Source: SPJN01 sp965229935 (lineage in GTDB: Bacteria > Pseudomonadota > Alphaproteobacteria > SPJN01). Taken from it: a stretch of DNA of 64,000 bases. The stretch spans positions 1,612,001 through 1,676,000 of the forward strand of contig CBDDKB010000002.1 of NCBI GenBank assembly GCA_965229935.1, in the 5' to 3' direction. Below are positions 8,821 to 17,395 of the stretch, piece after piece. The translations under genes were made by a program, and so were the position numbers. The notes beneath the pieces were generated by a model that saw only the letters and a list, made by a program, of their open reading frames with translations, had not been told where the DNA came from and searched no databases. How positions within the stretch are numbered: position 1 is the first letter of the stretch; every line of letters begins with the position of its first letter.

Positions 8821-9318
8821 ATGACCCACGCAGACATTTCAGACGACATCATTAAACAATTGCGGCGACGCCTGATCGGTCATGGGGCCCTACTGGTTTT
8901 TGCAGGCGGTGTCATCGGCTTTTTCTTTTTGTTTTTTCTAATCGGCAAGATTGAGCTGTGGCCAATCCCCGGCAGTATCGATTATCAAATGCCGGGAACC
9001 TATGATGGTTGGCGCATGGCCCATCTTGAAGGCATTTTAAATGGTGTTCTTTTGTGGCTAACCGCTGCTGTTCTGCGCTTCTTACCATTTGGTGAGCTTG
9101 GGCTGAAACGGTCTGTCAATTGCCTGATTATCGTTGGCTGGACGTTCATCATCGCCTCCACCATTGATCCGCTATTTCTTGACAGTCGTGGTCTTGCGTT
9201 TGGTGGGCCCCTTAGCAACCAAATCGCGTTCTTTCTATTTTATGTCGGCGTGCTGATTGTTATGATCATGATGCCGATCATTGCCTATAAGTCCTTGGTC
9301 AAGAAGACAGACACTTAA
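8821..9318 (+). CDS. Styrene-oxide-isomerase-like four-helix membrane protein
   Basis: 165 residues, four predicted transmembrane helices (about 20-42, 70-90, 98-117, 132-155). Read against the styrene oxide isomerase (StyC) sequence as I remember it, the pattern GHGALLVF near the start, ...PGTYDGWRMAHLEGILNG in the middle and RGLAFGGP later matches piece by piece. His68 and Asn74 fall on the StyC haem-ligand His58 and Asn64 with identical spacing. The positions of the StyC catalytic Asp95 and Tyr103 appear replaced (V and S in IIVGWTFIIAS). It is thus probably a haem-b-binding relative with different chemistry, or a divergent isomerase. A good GGGGAAAAAG site precedes the ATG. Confidence 0.6.
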   Translation: MTHADISDDIIKQLRRRLIGHGALLVFAGGVIGFFFLFFLIGKIELWPIPGSIDYQMPGTYDGWRMAHLEGILNGVLLWLTAAVLRFLPFGELGLKRSVNCLIIVGWTFIIASTIDPLFLDSRGLAFGGPLSNQIAFFLFYVGVLIVMIMMPIIAYKSLVKKTDT

Positions 9319-9432
9319 CCAATTGCTCACCAATGTGCGACAGGATGCACTAGGGTGCAGCAGCGCCTTAACCTTGTCACGTCTGGGGCTATCAGTCATG
9401 ATTGCCCTACCTAGAAAGGTGAGATACGCGCA

Positions 9433-11043
9433 TTGGATACACTTTTAACTTCCATCGACTATCGCGATCCGGTTTGGATTGTCATCGCCTTTCTGTCTGG
9501 ATTACTTGCCAGACAAGTTAAACTTCCTCCCATGATCGGCTTTCTAATGGCCGGCTTTGTTTTGCACCTGATGGGCGCAAGGAACGATCAGTTTCTGACA
9601 ATGATTGCTGACCTTGGTGTCACGCTGTTGCTGTTTACCATTGGCCTGAAACTTCGGATTAAGACCCTAGCCCGCCCGGAAATCTGGGCGACGACAGGGA
9701 TACATATGGTTTTCATGGGGGCCGCCACGTTCGGCATCATCCTCCTCTTGGGCTGGGGCGGCGTGCAATTGTTCAGCGGCCTAGACTATAAAGCAGCACT
9801 CATCCTTGCCTTTGCCCTGTCTTTTTCCAGCACCGTATTCACCGTTAAAATTTTGGAGGATCGGGGCTCACTCGTTTCGCGCTATGGGCAGGTCGCCATT
9901 GGCGTTTTGGTCATGCAGGACATTGCCGCCGTTGTCTTTCTTGCGATTTCTGCTGGCAAGTTGCCCTCAATCTGGGCACTGTCGCTTTTCGCCCTGATCC
10001 CTGCCCGTCATGGATTGGGCTATATCATGCACCTTAGTGGCAATCGGGAGCTGCTGGTGGTTTTCGGTCTGACAGCGGCCCTTGGCGGCGCTGCATTGTT
10101 TGAACTTGTGGGCCTGAAGGGCGATCTTGGCGCGCTGTTGGTTGGCGTCCTGCTGGCACAGCATGAAAAGGCAATCCAGCTTTCCAAAACACTGATGGAT
10201 TTCAAGGACCTATTTTTGGTTTGCTTCTTCCTGACGATCGGCCTGAACGGAATGCCTTCCGTGGATGCAGGCATAGCAGCGCTGATATTATTGGTTGTCA
10301 TCCCCTTTAAGACCATCCTCTTCACCTATTTGATGAGCCGCCTGCGCATGCGGGCACGTGGCGCGACGCTGGGTGGATTAGTGCTAGGCAATTATTCTGA
10401 GTTCGGGCTGATCGTTGCAGCAACCGCTGTTGGTGCCGGCTGGTTGACGCATGATTGGTTGGCAGTGATTGCGCTTAGCCTTGCAGCATCACTTGTGCTG
10501 TCCTCAATCTTGAATGTTTATGAAGACCAAATTTACGCCCGCGTGAAATCCATTGTTGTCAAATGGGAGCGGCCCAACAGATTGCCCGGTGACGAAGACA
10601 TTGATTTAGGCGACCACAAAATTCTGATCTTTGGCATGGGGCGGGTAGGTCGCGCCGCCTATGACGAAATGTGCCCGGAGGCTGGTGCGAAAATTGTCGG
10701 CATCGATCTTGACGAAGAAAAAGTTGAAGTAAGCTGTAACGAGGGTCGCAATGTCGTTCTGGGCGATGCCACAAACCCTGAATTTTGGGCACGCTTAGTC
10801 GCGCAGCATCGGGAAATTGAAATGGTGCTACTGGCGATGCCCAACCACCATGCCAATCTGGACGCTGCACATCATATGCGCGCACGGGGCTATAACGGTC
10901 CGATCGTTGCCATTGCGCTGTTCCCCGACCATGAACAAGAATTGCGCGAAAACGGGATCGACGAAGTGTTCAATATCTATGCACAGGCAGGCAGCGGCGC
11001 AGCGACCCATATGCAGGAATTGCTGCAATCCAAACCTGCCTGA
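9433..11043 (+). CDS. KefB-type monovalent cation:proton antiporter with RCK domain
   Basis: 536 residues from a TTG start (AAAGGTGAGA about 8 bp upstream). Residues 1-385 form the 12-13-helix CPA2 transport domain, including PPMIGFLMAGF and an FALSFSSTVFTVKILEDRG run. Residues 395-530 form a TrkA-N/RCK nucleotide-binding domain with the Rossmann motif FGMGRVG. Relatives (KefB/KefC, YbaL) exchange K+ or Na+ for protons in the inner membrane and are gated by NAD(H) or glutathione adducts. Gating by glutathione conjugates would suit a genome rich in GSTs, but that is inference; the full KefC glutathione site cannot be verified by eye. Confidence 0.85.
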   Translation: MDTLLTSIDYRDPVWIVIAFLSGLLARQVKLPPMIGFLMAGFVLHLMGARNDQFLTMIADLGVTLLLFTIGLKLRIKTLARPEIWATTGIHMVFMGAATFGIILLLGWGGVQLFSGLDYKAALILAFALSFSSTVFTVKILEDRGSLVSRYGQVAIGVLVMQDIAAVVFLAISAGKLPSIWALSLFALIPARHGLGYIMHLSGNRELLVVFGLTAALGGAALFELVGLKGDLGALLVGVLLAQHEKAIQLSKTLMDFKDLFLVCFFLTIGLNGMPSVDAGIAALILLVVIPFKTILFTYLMSRLRMRARGATLGGLVLGNYSEFGLIVAATAVGAGWLTHDWLAVIALSLAASLVLSSILNVYEDQIYARVKSIVVKWERPNRLPGDEDIDLGDHKILIFGMGRVGRAAYDEMCPEAGAKIVGIDLDEEKVEVSCNEGRNVVLGDATNPEFWARLVAQHREIEMVLLAMPNHHANLDAAHHMRARGYNGPIVAIALFPDHEQELRENGIDEVFNIYAQAGSGAATHMQELLQSKPA

Positions 11044-11079
11044 CACGTTCTCGACAGCGCACAGAAACGCTACAGGCTG

Positions 11080-12033
11080 CTAGTCAGCGGTTACTGAAAA
11101 TTGCGTAAACAAGCCCATCTCATGCGCGCCCGGCACCTCTGCAACAATGCCATAGTCGCCCTCTTCAAGGTCTACTGTGAAATAACCGGTGGACCCTTGT
11201 GGCATGTCATGAATGCCCCCAACAAAATAGGCCGGTGCCGGTGTTTCCTGCCCCTCGTTTGAGAACGGGTTCATCCACTGAACCGCCTGCGCCACATCGG
11301 TTTCTGGGTCGATCCTAAATACATGGGCATCAAGGCCGATTAGGCCGCCAAAAAGCTGCTGCTCAACAAACGTCACACGCACAGAATTGGCACCGGTTTT
11401 GAACGCGCCATCCACGATGTCAAACCCGGATTTGGTAATAGCAAGCGTCACATTCGCCTCAGGCTCCGCCATGCCGCCATCTTCTGCCGTCACCGTCAGC
11501 GGTAACACCATGCCATGCATTCCCGGTTCAGGATTGTAGTTATGCTGCATGCCGTTGGTCTTCACATAGCATTCGACGATGTAATTTCCCGGCGCCAGAT
11601 ACATCGTTGCCTCGCCCACAATGCCGTCAGACATCATGCCTGGACCACCTAGATAGACAGTCTCTGCAATCCATCCCGGAATGGTGGACATGATCTGATT
11701 GGCCTTATCCAAATCGCCTTCCAGTCGCGCCGTCAGGCTTTTCTGAATTGGCTCAATCACCATATCGGCGATCATCACATCCGTGACCCCTTCGGGCAAA
11801 CGGTAAACGAGCGCGTGGTGGATCATGCCGGAATCATTATTGACGCGCACCTTTGTCCAGCCAGAAGGAATCTGTGATGGCCCAACAAAAGTCCACCCAT
11901 CAATGCCGATGGGAAGTATGTTCTGTTTTTCTTGATTAGCTGACGATTTACTTTCTGCTGAACCATTTTGTGGTTGCTCATCACAGCCAATAAGTAAAAA
12001 GACGGTGACAAGGCCCACTAGCATCTTCTTCAT
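11080..12033 (-). CDS. Cupredoxin-like lipoprotein with two beta domains
   Basis: 317 residues from the ATG at 12033 (AGGGGAA upstream); the longer open frame upstream is unlikely. The signal is a lipobox LLIGC with the lipid-bearing Cys17, then a Ser/Gln linker. The first domain (about 45-182) ends in a plastocyanin-like pattern GNYIVECYVKTNGMQH...GMHGM (Cys155, His164, Met172/175) with an upstream His pair (72-73), which together could make a type 1 copper site. The second domain (185-317) has a similar fold pattern (GDYGIVAEVPGAHEMG) but no Cys. A periplasmic electron-carrier or copper-binding role is possible; loops are longer than in classical cupredoxins. Confidence 0.5.
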   Translation of the reverse strand: MKKMLVGLVTVFLLIGCDEQPQNGSAESKSSANQEKQNILPIGIDGWTFVGPSQIPSGWTKVRVNNDSGMIHHALVYRLPEGVTDVMIADMVIEPIQKSLTARLEGDLDKANQIMSTIPGWIAETVYLGGPGMMSDGIVGEATMYLAPGNYIVECYVKTNGMQHNYNPEPGMHGMVLPLTVTAEDGGMAEPEANVTLAITKSGFDIVDGAFKTGANSVRVTFVEQQLFGGLIGLDAHVFRIDPETDVAQAVQWMNPFSNEGQETPAPAYFVGGIHDMPQGSTGYFTVDLEEGDYGIVAEVPGAHEMGLFTQFSVTAD

Positions 12034-12225
12034 AACAGAATTCCCCTGTTTTTTTGCCGCCCACAGAAACGCTAGCAAAATGCAGCAGAAACACCAAGCC
12101 AAGCATAATGCTCACCCGCCTGCAGCCGAAAACTGCAACAAAATCAAAAACTTTTCTTGATTTTCTACACTCTGACTTGGCACTGTGCATGCATCACGAG
12201 GCGCTGAGATAACGAACCGCATAAT

Positions 12226-12831
12226 TTGAATACCACTCCCAAATACAGTCATAGGCGGTTGCAAAGACAGCCCGACTTCACAGGTGGCAGACTGACCACT
12301 TTTCGTGATGTCCTATTACGACACGGCCTGCCCGGCCTGTTCCTCGCCTGTTGTTTTCTAGCGCATCCGGACCTTCAACCACACTTCGTCGACAGCATCG
12401 GCAAAGCCGCCGCCGATCCGGCCCGCTATTTCGTCTGGCTTTTGGCGATTGGCTTCGCATTGAATCTCTATGCATGGCACATCGACAAGAGGTGGAGTGT
12501 CGCCAAACTGGGTTGGATCCTTTACCTTGGCGCCCTATCCTTATGGGATGAGTGGGTGTTTCGGATCGCCCTGCCCCAAACACTGGAAAGTTGGGGGATT
12601 GCTGTATGGAGCGCTGCTGCGATCAGCGCATTGTTGTTCGGCAGCGCCCACTACTTTACACTTCGGTGGAAATGGCACTGGTGTGTTATGGCTGGGTTTG
12701 GCGGCTTCGCATTAAGCAGACAAATGGAATTGCACAACGACCTACTTCTGATTACCGCATTTCATTGGATCGCAACATTCTTGAACACACCTCGACCGCC
12801 CGGCCAGTCTGCGGCCTCCAGCTCTGAATAG
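12226..12831 (+). CDS. CPBP-type intramembrane protease homologue, copy 1
   Basis: 201 residues, several membrane helices. The three CPBP/Rce1 motifs are recognisable: DEWVFR (normally EExxxR), FGSAHYF and HWIATFLN. The paralogue at 39743-40363 shares most residues from RRLQR.PDFTGGRLTTFR onward but keeps EEWVFR, so this copy has Asp in place of the first, catalytic Glu. Homology fixes the start at or before RRLQ; the only candidate is a TTG at 12226 with no clear ribosome binding site. CPBP proteins cleave prenylated proteins, bacteriocin leaders or unknown membrane substrates; the target here is unknown. Confidence 0.65.
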   Translation: MNTTPKYSHRRLQRQPDFTGGRLTTFRDVLLRHGLPGLFLACCFLAHPDLQPHFVDSIGKAAADPARYFVWLLAIGFALNLYAWHIDKRWSVAKLGWILYLGALSLWDEWVFRIALPQTLESWGIAVWSAAAISALLFGSAHYFTLRWKWHWCVMAGFGGFALSRQMELHNDLLLITAFHWIATFLNTPRPPGQSAASSSE

Positions 12832-13025
12832 GCGCGTTGCTGCATCCTAAGGGAATGCAAACCCCTGACGCCAATCACACCAACATTGGCACCTAGGGCT
12901 GGTATCAACCCTAAAGCTCACACATTCGATCACACCCGGCCACAAACACCAAATTCCCCGCCCGATGGGCGAGGGTTTCAATAATGAAGTTTTTGACTTG
13001 CGATAGACTCAATGAGCCTCACCTC

Positions 13026-13048
13026 AAAATGGTCCCCCGGACCATTTT
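13026..13048. repeat. Palindrome, GTCC-N3-GGAC family
   Basis: A 10-bp perfect stem AAAATGGTCC / GGACCATTTT with a 3-nt loop. Sister palindromes at 45953-45973 and 50505-50527 keep the TCC-N3-GGA core while the outer pairs change together, which indicates selection for pairing. The flank CTCAATGAGCCTC is shared with the copy near tRNA-Ala. Confidence 0.75.
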
Positions 13049-13076
13049 GCCCCTAGGGGGACTGTTCGCTGGCCCA

Positions 13077-13205
13077 CGGGGGTAGGATTTGAACTGTGCT
13101 GCCGCGCGAGCGATGCTCGCTTGCCGTTCGATCACTTTCGCAGGCGGCCTGTGCGCCTGCTCATCCGCGTTGCGGACCGTTCCGAACCCTTCAGGTTATG
13201 AGCCT
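13077..13205 (-). pseudogene. Interrupted tRNA-fMet remnant, outlier copy
   Basis: 18 nt of the T-arm/acceptor side (13077-13094) and 18 nt of the anticodon arm with its CAT anticodon (13188-13205) match the functional tRNA-fMet at 46071-46147. They are split by a 93-bp palindrome-rich insert in the variable-loop region. The 5' half and acceptor end are lost, so it cannot work as a tRNA. The insert shares 48 identical bases (13146-13193) with the remnant at 45716-45813. Confidence 0.75.
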
Positions 13206-13546
13206 AGCGGCCACACACAGGACCACTAAGCGATTCAAATGACTCACTTTTTCAGCACATGACCATTTAGTCCAAAACCAAAGCGACGCTCCTCAAAACC
13301 GCGCAGTTCTGCCATTTGTTTATTGGGCAGATCAAGGCGACACAGTCATTTCAAATTCGCCCCGTCACAGACAAAATCTAAATGGTCAATTCGTGCACCG
13401 GGGAAGATTCCAACCCCTCCTATTCGCATTTCGACCCAGATTCGTAGTCCGGGGCGGCGACAATGTTTGCACTAGGCATATGACCTCGGCGGTTCAAACA
13501 CGGTCACCTCGCACCAAACAGCGTCACCGTTTGTAAACTTACCTTG

Positions 13547-13954
13547 TTATTTGGTGCCCATGATCAATCGGATTGTATCCCATGAGTCAAATGCCAGAGA
13601 AATTGCCATCGTTGCTGACATGGCGATTGCCCACACGCCATAAAAGCTACGGGGATTTGCATTGGGGCCAAATACATCACGAGACAGCAAATAATATAGA
13701 ACGGGCGTCCAAAGCACTAGATGCACGACGGAAATCCAATCAATATTCCCTGTCACGTCAGTGACGAACGCAGATGCAGGCACATTCAGGAACAACATCA
13801 TACCAAGCGCCAGTCGTGCCCCCCATCGGGTGAAGACAAACAATAGGCCGGTGCCAAAGACCAGTCCCATAAAGTTCATCCACATATTCACCCAGTCTGG
13901 TAAATATTGTGCTTGTTCTTGAAACTCACGGAAAAAATTGAGTATGTAATCCAT
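13547..13954 (-). CDS. Small membrane protein, unknown function
   Basis: 135 residues with four likely transmembrane helices (about 28-44, 46-62, 74-89, 104-122). No family recognised. It is the last gene of a probable operon sulfatase, SDR, this gene (gaps of about 35 bp). It could be a transport or anchoring helper for those enzymes, which is inference from position only. Confidence 0.65.
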   Translation of the reverse strand: MDYILNFFREFQEQAQYLPDWVNMWMNFMGLVFGTGLLFVFTRWGARLALGMMLFLNVPASAFVTDVTGNIDWISVVHLVLWTPVLYYLLSRDVFGPNANPRSFYGVWAIAMSATMAISLAFDSWDTIRLIMGTK

Positions 13955-13989
13955 AGCCTTCTACCTTGCCCTAAAAAATTAGTAAGCAC

Positions 13990-14799
13990 CTAGTTGGTAC
14001 AATTGGAAATCACTTGTTCGATGGCAGATACAACTTGGCCGGTCTTCTCAGCATCAAGGGCGTCTGCATGCGGGTCTGCGAATTGTTCATTGTCATTGTC
14101 ATAGTAGCACCCAGACGCATCGGCGAACTCCTCACTTAGGACAGCGCGAAACAATATTCTTGCACCAATACCGATATCCCGACCCTCTGATCCGGTCGCT
14201 TCCCGAACCATTTTACTGTTCAGCAATGACCCAGGATTAACCGCAATTATTGCAGGACCGTCACTGCCAAGGTCAGCGGACAGTTTGAATGACCACATTG
14301 TCAGCGCCAGTTTACTTTGCGCATAGGCATCAAAGCCTGACAATTCGCCATTGCCAAGCAGTGCGTCAACTTCCACTGGCGCCTGCGCAGCGGAGGACAG
14401 GCTGACAACACGGCCATCAGATGACAGGCATGGCAAGAGCAGCTTGGTCAACAGATATGGCGCTACCGCATTGACCATAAAGCGAAAGTCAAAACCATCA
14501 GTGGTTTTTGCGTTTGGTACTTTCATAACCCCTGCATTATTCAGCAGTACATCGATGTGATCATGATTATTTTTGACCTGACCTGCCAAGCGGACAACTT
14601 CTTGAAGGTTCGAAAGGTCAGCACAATAGGTTTGGACCGAACCACACCCATCAATTGCATCAAGTTCTGCCTTAACTTTCGCCAGCTTTTCTTCGCTGCG
14701 ACCATGAATAAGAAGCGTGTGACCTTCGGCGCCTATCAACTTTGCGGCCTCAAGTCCAATGCCATCTGTTCCGCCTGTAAGTAGTATTTTTTTCGCCAT
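13990..14799 (-). CDS. Short-chain dehydrogenase/reductase
   Basis: About 269 residues from the ATG at 14799 (a TTG four codons upstream is an alternative). Classical SDR: cofactor motif TGGTDGIG near residue 9, NNAGV, Ser of VSLSSAAQ, and the catalytic YAQSK, all intact. The insertion before the Tyr and overall size resemble the retinol-dehydrogenase/WW-oxidoreductase-like SDRs, so an NADP-dependent alcohol/ketone reaction is likely. Lies 34 bp after the sulfatase stop, same operon; it may oxidise the alcohol freed by desulfation (inference). Confidence 0.85.
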   Translation of the reverse strand: MAKKILLTGGTDGIGLEAAKLIGAEGHTLLIHGRSEEKLAKVKAELDAIDGCGSVQTYCADLSNLQEVVRLAGQVKNNHDHIDVLLNNAGVMKVPNAKTTDGFDFRFMVNAVAPYLLTKLLLPCLSSDGRVVSLSSAAQAPVEVDALLGNGELSGFDAYAQSKLALTMWSFKLSADLGSDGPAIIAVNPGSLLNSKMVREATGSEGRDIGIGARILFRAVLSEEFADASGCYYDNDNEQFADPHADALDAEKTGQVVSAIEQVISNCTN

Positions 14800-14833
14800 T
14801 GTTTGTTCCAACTTAAAATTTCAGTTTCTAAAT

Positions 14834-16495
14834 TCAGTTTGACCAGTAAATGAACTCATCACCTTCTTGATCTGGCTGACTGAGATCACGGTCAATATTG
14901 ATTGGCGTTGAAATTTGCGCGGGCCACATCGGCTCTGCCTGTTCGGCATTCCAAGCGGCAAGGGCGGACTGCAATTCTGCCAGTTTGTCAGGGCGTGCGT
15001 CTGCCAGGTTATTCTGCTCTGATGGATCATTCTTCAGATCATACAGCCAGACACCATCATTGGGCGTTGAAACATTAAGCTTCCATCCATTCACCAATGC
15101 ACTTTGTGATGTGCCGGAGCGCCAGAAGAGCTTTTCATGGGGCACGCCTGTTTTTTCGCCTGCTGCATAGGGCACAAGATCAACACCGTCCATTTTACGA
15201 TCAGTCGGCATGGAAGCACCAGCTGCGGCGGCTGCGGTTGCGTAAATGTCAAAATGATGGACAGGGTCGTTTACGATAGTTCCAGCCGGAACTTTACCCG
15301 GCCATTTGATGAAGTAAGGCACGTGAATGCCGCCTTCAAACAGGCTGATCTTCCACCCACGGAACGGCGCATTGACATCAGGAAGTCCGATATAGCCTGC
15401 ACCACCATTGTCAGATGTAAAAATCACAATCGTGTTTTCATCCAGGCCATTATCTTTCAGTGCTTGCAAGACACGACCAACCCCGCGATCAAGGCCGCGG
15501 ATCATGCCAGCATAAACACGTTCCCGGTGCAGGTCGATATGACCCAGCGCATCATAGTCTTCCTTCGAAGATTGCAGAGGCGTATGAGGTGCCCAATGGG
15601 CGAGATAAAGAAAGAAAGGCCGGTCCTTATTGGCTTCGATTACCTTCACAGCTTCATCTGTGTAATAGTCAGTCAAATGCCCTTTGGGTTCAAAGTTCGG
15701 ACCATCATTGTATTTCGTGGCATATTTCAGGCTTGCCCACAGGAACTTATCGATCGGATCAAAGTCCTGCTTGGCATTTACAACATTGGGTGAGTCCTCG
15801 TGATCAAATAATGCGCTGACCATTAAAAGGCTTTCATCAAAACCCTGTTCATAGGCAGCCATCCCGTTTTCAAGCCCCAAATGCCATTTGCCGATATGCA
15901 CATTATGGTAGCCGCGTGTTTTCAACAATTCCGCCAATGAAATTTCTGAAGCGGGCATGCCCATTAACTCATAAGGCAAGGCCCGTTCAGACTCATGCCT
16001 GATGCTAGGCAGGGTCGGGCTATCCCCAACGGAAAGCATGCTGAGCGTGTCAATCATCCCCGGAGGGGTCGGCGTAAACTCAAAGCCGAAGCGCGTCCCA
16101 TACCTGCCTGACATCAACGCCGCGCGGGAAGGCGCGCATGTGCCGTTGGCGGCATAGCCGTTCATAAAGATCGCACCATCTTGACCAATGGAATTAATGT
16201 TGGGCGTCGGCATAGTTCCACCCCCAACGCCGCCGCCATTAAATGACAAATCATTGAAGCCCAGATCATCCGCGAGGATCAAAACGATATTTGGGGGGCG
16301 TTGATCAACGGGTCGACCTTCAGGGTCTTTCCCCGTCTCCCAGGCGACATCGCGATGCGGCTGCGCATCAATGCGCTGTTCCATCATAATGCCCATTGCG
16401 GTGAGCATAATCGGCGCACGGAACGCCCACACCACGGCCAACAGGATCACCAGTGTCAGAACGGTGATGCCCAAACGCTTCATCAATTTGCTCAT
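14834..16495 (-). CDS. Arylsulfatase-type (formylglycine) sulfatase, membrane-anchored
   Basis: About 553 residues from ATG 16495 (GGGGG about 9 bp upstream); ATG 16510 and GTG 16549 are in-frame alternatives. An N-terminal hydrophobic helix (about 8-25) acts as signal anchor, so the enzyme sits in the periplasm. Metal ligands ILADDLGFND (D76-D77) and the sulfatase signature CAPSRAALMSG with Cys120 to be turned into formylglycine, then HIGKWHLG, are intact. It hydrolyses sulfate esters; the substrate is not predictable. It heads an operon with an SDR and a small membrane protein, and an ATTAAT-N7-ATTAAT site stands at 16560-16578. The formylglycine-generating enzyme is not in the window. Confidence 0.9.
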   Translation of the reverse strand: MSKLMKRLGITVLTLVILLAVVWAFRAPIMLTAMGIMMEQRIDAQPHRDVAWETGKDPEGRPVDQRPPNIVLILADDLGFNDLSFNGGGVGGGTMPTPNINSIGQDGAIFMNGYAANGTCAPSRAALMSGRYGTRFGFEFTPTPPGMIDTLSMLSVGDSPTLPSIRHESERALPYELMGMPASEISLAELLKTRGYHNVHIGKWHLGLENGMAAYEQGFDESLLMVSALFDHEDSPNVVNAKQDFDPIDKFLWASLKYATKYNDGPNFEPKGHLTDYYTDEAVKVIEANKDRPFFLYLAHWAPHTPLQSSKEDYDALGHIDLHRERVYAGMIRGLDRGVGRVLQALKDNGLDENTIVIFTSDNGGAGYIGLPDVNAPFRGWKISLFEGGIHVPYFIKWPGKVPAGTIVNDPVHHFDIYATAAAAAGASMPTDRKMDGVDLVPYAAGEKTGVPHEKLFWRSGTSQSALVNGWKLNVSTPNDGVWLYDLKNDPSEQNNLADARPDKLAELQSALAAWNAEQAEPMWPAQISTPINIDRDLSQPDQEGDEFIYWSN

Positions 16496-16559
16496 TTTAT
16501 TTGCCCCCATAGCCTGACAATCAAATACCCGCCCCGCAGGAATTGACACTTCATCCGAT

Positions 16560-16578
16560 ATTAATATATGACATTAAT
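16560..16578. promoter_or_regulatory. ATTAAT-N7-ATTAAT operator candidate 1
   Basis: Perfect half sites at 16560-16565 and 16573-16578, spacer ATATGAC. It lies between the divergent sulfatase (start 16495) and GST (start 16633) genes, 65 and 55 bp from the starts, so one bound dimer could control both. Confidence 0.6.
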
Positions 16579-16632
16579 AGTCACTTCGTCAAAGACTTTT
16601 GACGAACCCGCCTTTTGACCGTGGAGATCCCA

Positions 16633-17322
16633 ATGATCGAACTCTATACCGCCCCAACACCAAATGGTTGGAAAGCCTCCGTCACGTTGGAAGAACTTGA
16701 ACTACCGTACAATGTTCACCTCGTGAATATTGGCGAAGGCGACCAGAAAAAGCCCGATTTCCTTGCCATCAACCCCAATGGCCGCATCCCCGCTATTGTT
16801 GACACCGATCTAAACCAGCGTGTCTTTGAATCAGGTGCGATTATGATCCATCTGGCTGAAAAGACAGGTAAACTAATACCGACAGACCCCGCTGGGAAAG
16901 CCGAAGTTATGTCGTGGCTGATGTTCCAAATGGGCGGCGTTGGCCCGATGATGGGGCAAGCTAATGTGTTCTTCCGCTATTTCCCGGAAAAAATTCAGCC
17001 TGCCATTGACCGCTATCAAAACGAAGGCCGTCGCCTGTTTGAAGTGCTCGACACCCATCTGGCAGATCATGAATGGCTGGCAGGGGATTTTTCAATTGCT
17101 GACATCGCAAACTGGTGCTGGGTGAGGACTTACAAATGGTCTGGTATTTCCATTGACGGGCTTGACCATCTGACCCGCTGGAAAAACACAATGGAAGCGC
17201 GTCCCGCATGCCAACGCGGCCTTGAAGTGCCGATCAAGCTACAAATTCCGGATACTGACGAAAGCGACGAAACAGACAAAAAAGACTTCGTCAACAAGGC
17301 GCAAAATATTTTGCAGAAATAG
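16633..17322 (+). CDS. Glutathione S-transferase, YfcG/YghU (Nu)-like
   Basis: About 229 residues from the ATG at 16633 (GTGGAG 7 bp upstream; a TTG frame start at 16615 is less likely). Thioredoxin-fold N-domain begins IELYTAPTPNGWKASVTLEE, the TPNG pattern of Nu-class GSTs that act as disulfide reductases with GSH, then NPNGRIPAIVD (cis-Pro) and a helical C-domain with WLAGDFSIADI. A charged tail of about 20 residues follows. Alone on its transcript; ends at a strong bidirectional terminator. Divergent from the sulfatase with an operator between. Confidence 0.9.
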   Translation: MIELYTAPTPNGWKASVTLEELELPYNVHLVNIGEGDQKKPDFLAINPNGRIPAIVDTDLNQRVFESGAIMIHLAEKTGKLIPTDPAGKAEVMSWLMFQMGGVGPMMGQANVFFRYFPEKIQPAIDRYQNEGRRLFEVLDTHLADHEWLAGDFSIADIANWCWVRTYKWSGISIDGLDHLTRWKNTMEARPACQRGLEVPIKLQIPDTDESDETDKKDFVNKAQNILQK

Positions 17323-17342
17323 CAAACGCATATCTGAATAAC

Positions 17343-17373
17343 AAAAAGGGGCAAACTCAATTTGCCCCTTTTT
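17343..17373. terminator. Bidirectional rho-independent terminator
   Basis: Perfect 13-bp stem AAAAAGGGGCAAA / TTTGCCCCTTTTT with a 5-nt loop, between the convergent GST (+) and sulfatase (-) genes. Its A and T runs serve both strands. Confidence 0.95.
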
Positions 17374-17395
17374 CTAATCCTTCAAATTAACAAGA

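Larger units (their letters stand above)
12832..13546. other. Non-coding zone rich in tRNA-operon-like repeats
   Basis: About 715 bp with no gene. It holds a stretch (12917-12953) nearly identical to the sequence beyond the genuine tRNA-fMet (46009-46043), a degenerate terminator-like hairpin (around 12950-12980), a palindrome at 13026-13048, an interrupted tRNA-fMet remnant (13077-13205) and an 11-bp inverted repeat TGACCATTTAG / CTAAATGGTCA (13260-13270, 13378-13388). It looks like a decayed copy of the distal end of an rRNA operon. Confidence 0.6.

Noticed and set aside
13077..13205. Intron-containing tRNA
   Set aside because: The insert is in the variable-loop region rather than the anticodon loop, and the acceptor 5' strand is missing, so splicing could not give a tRNA.
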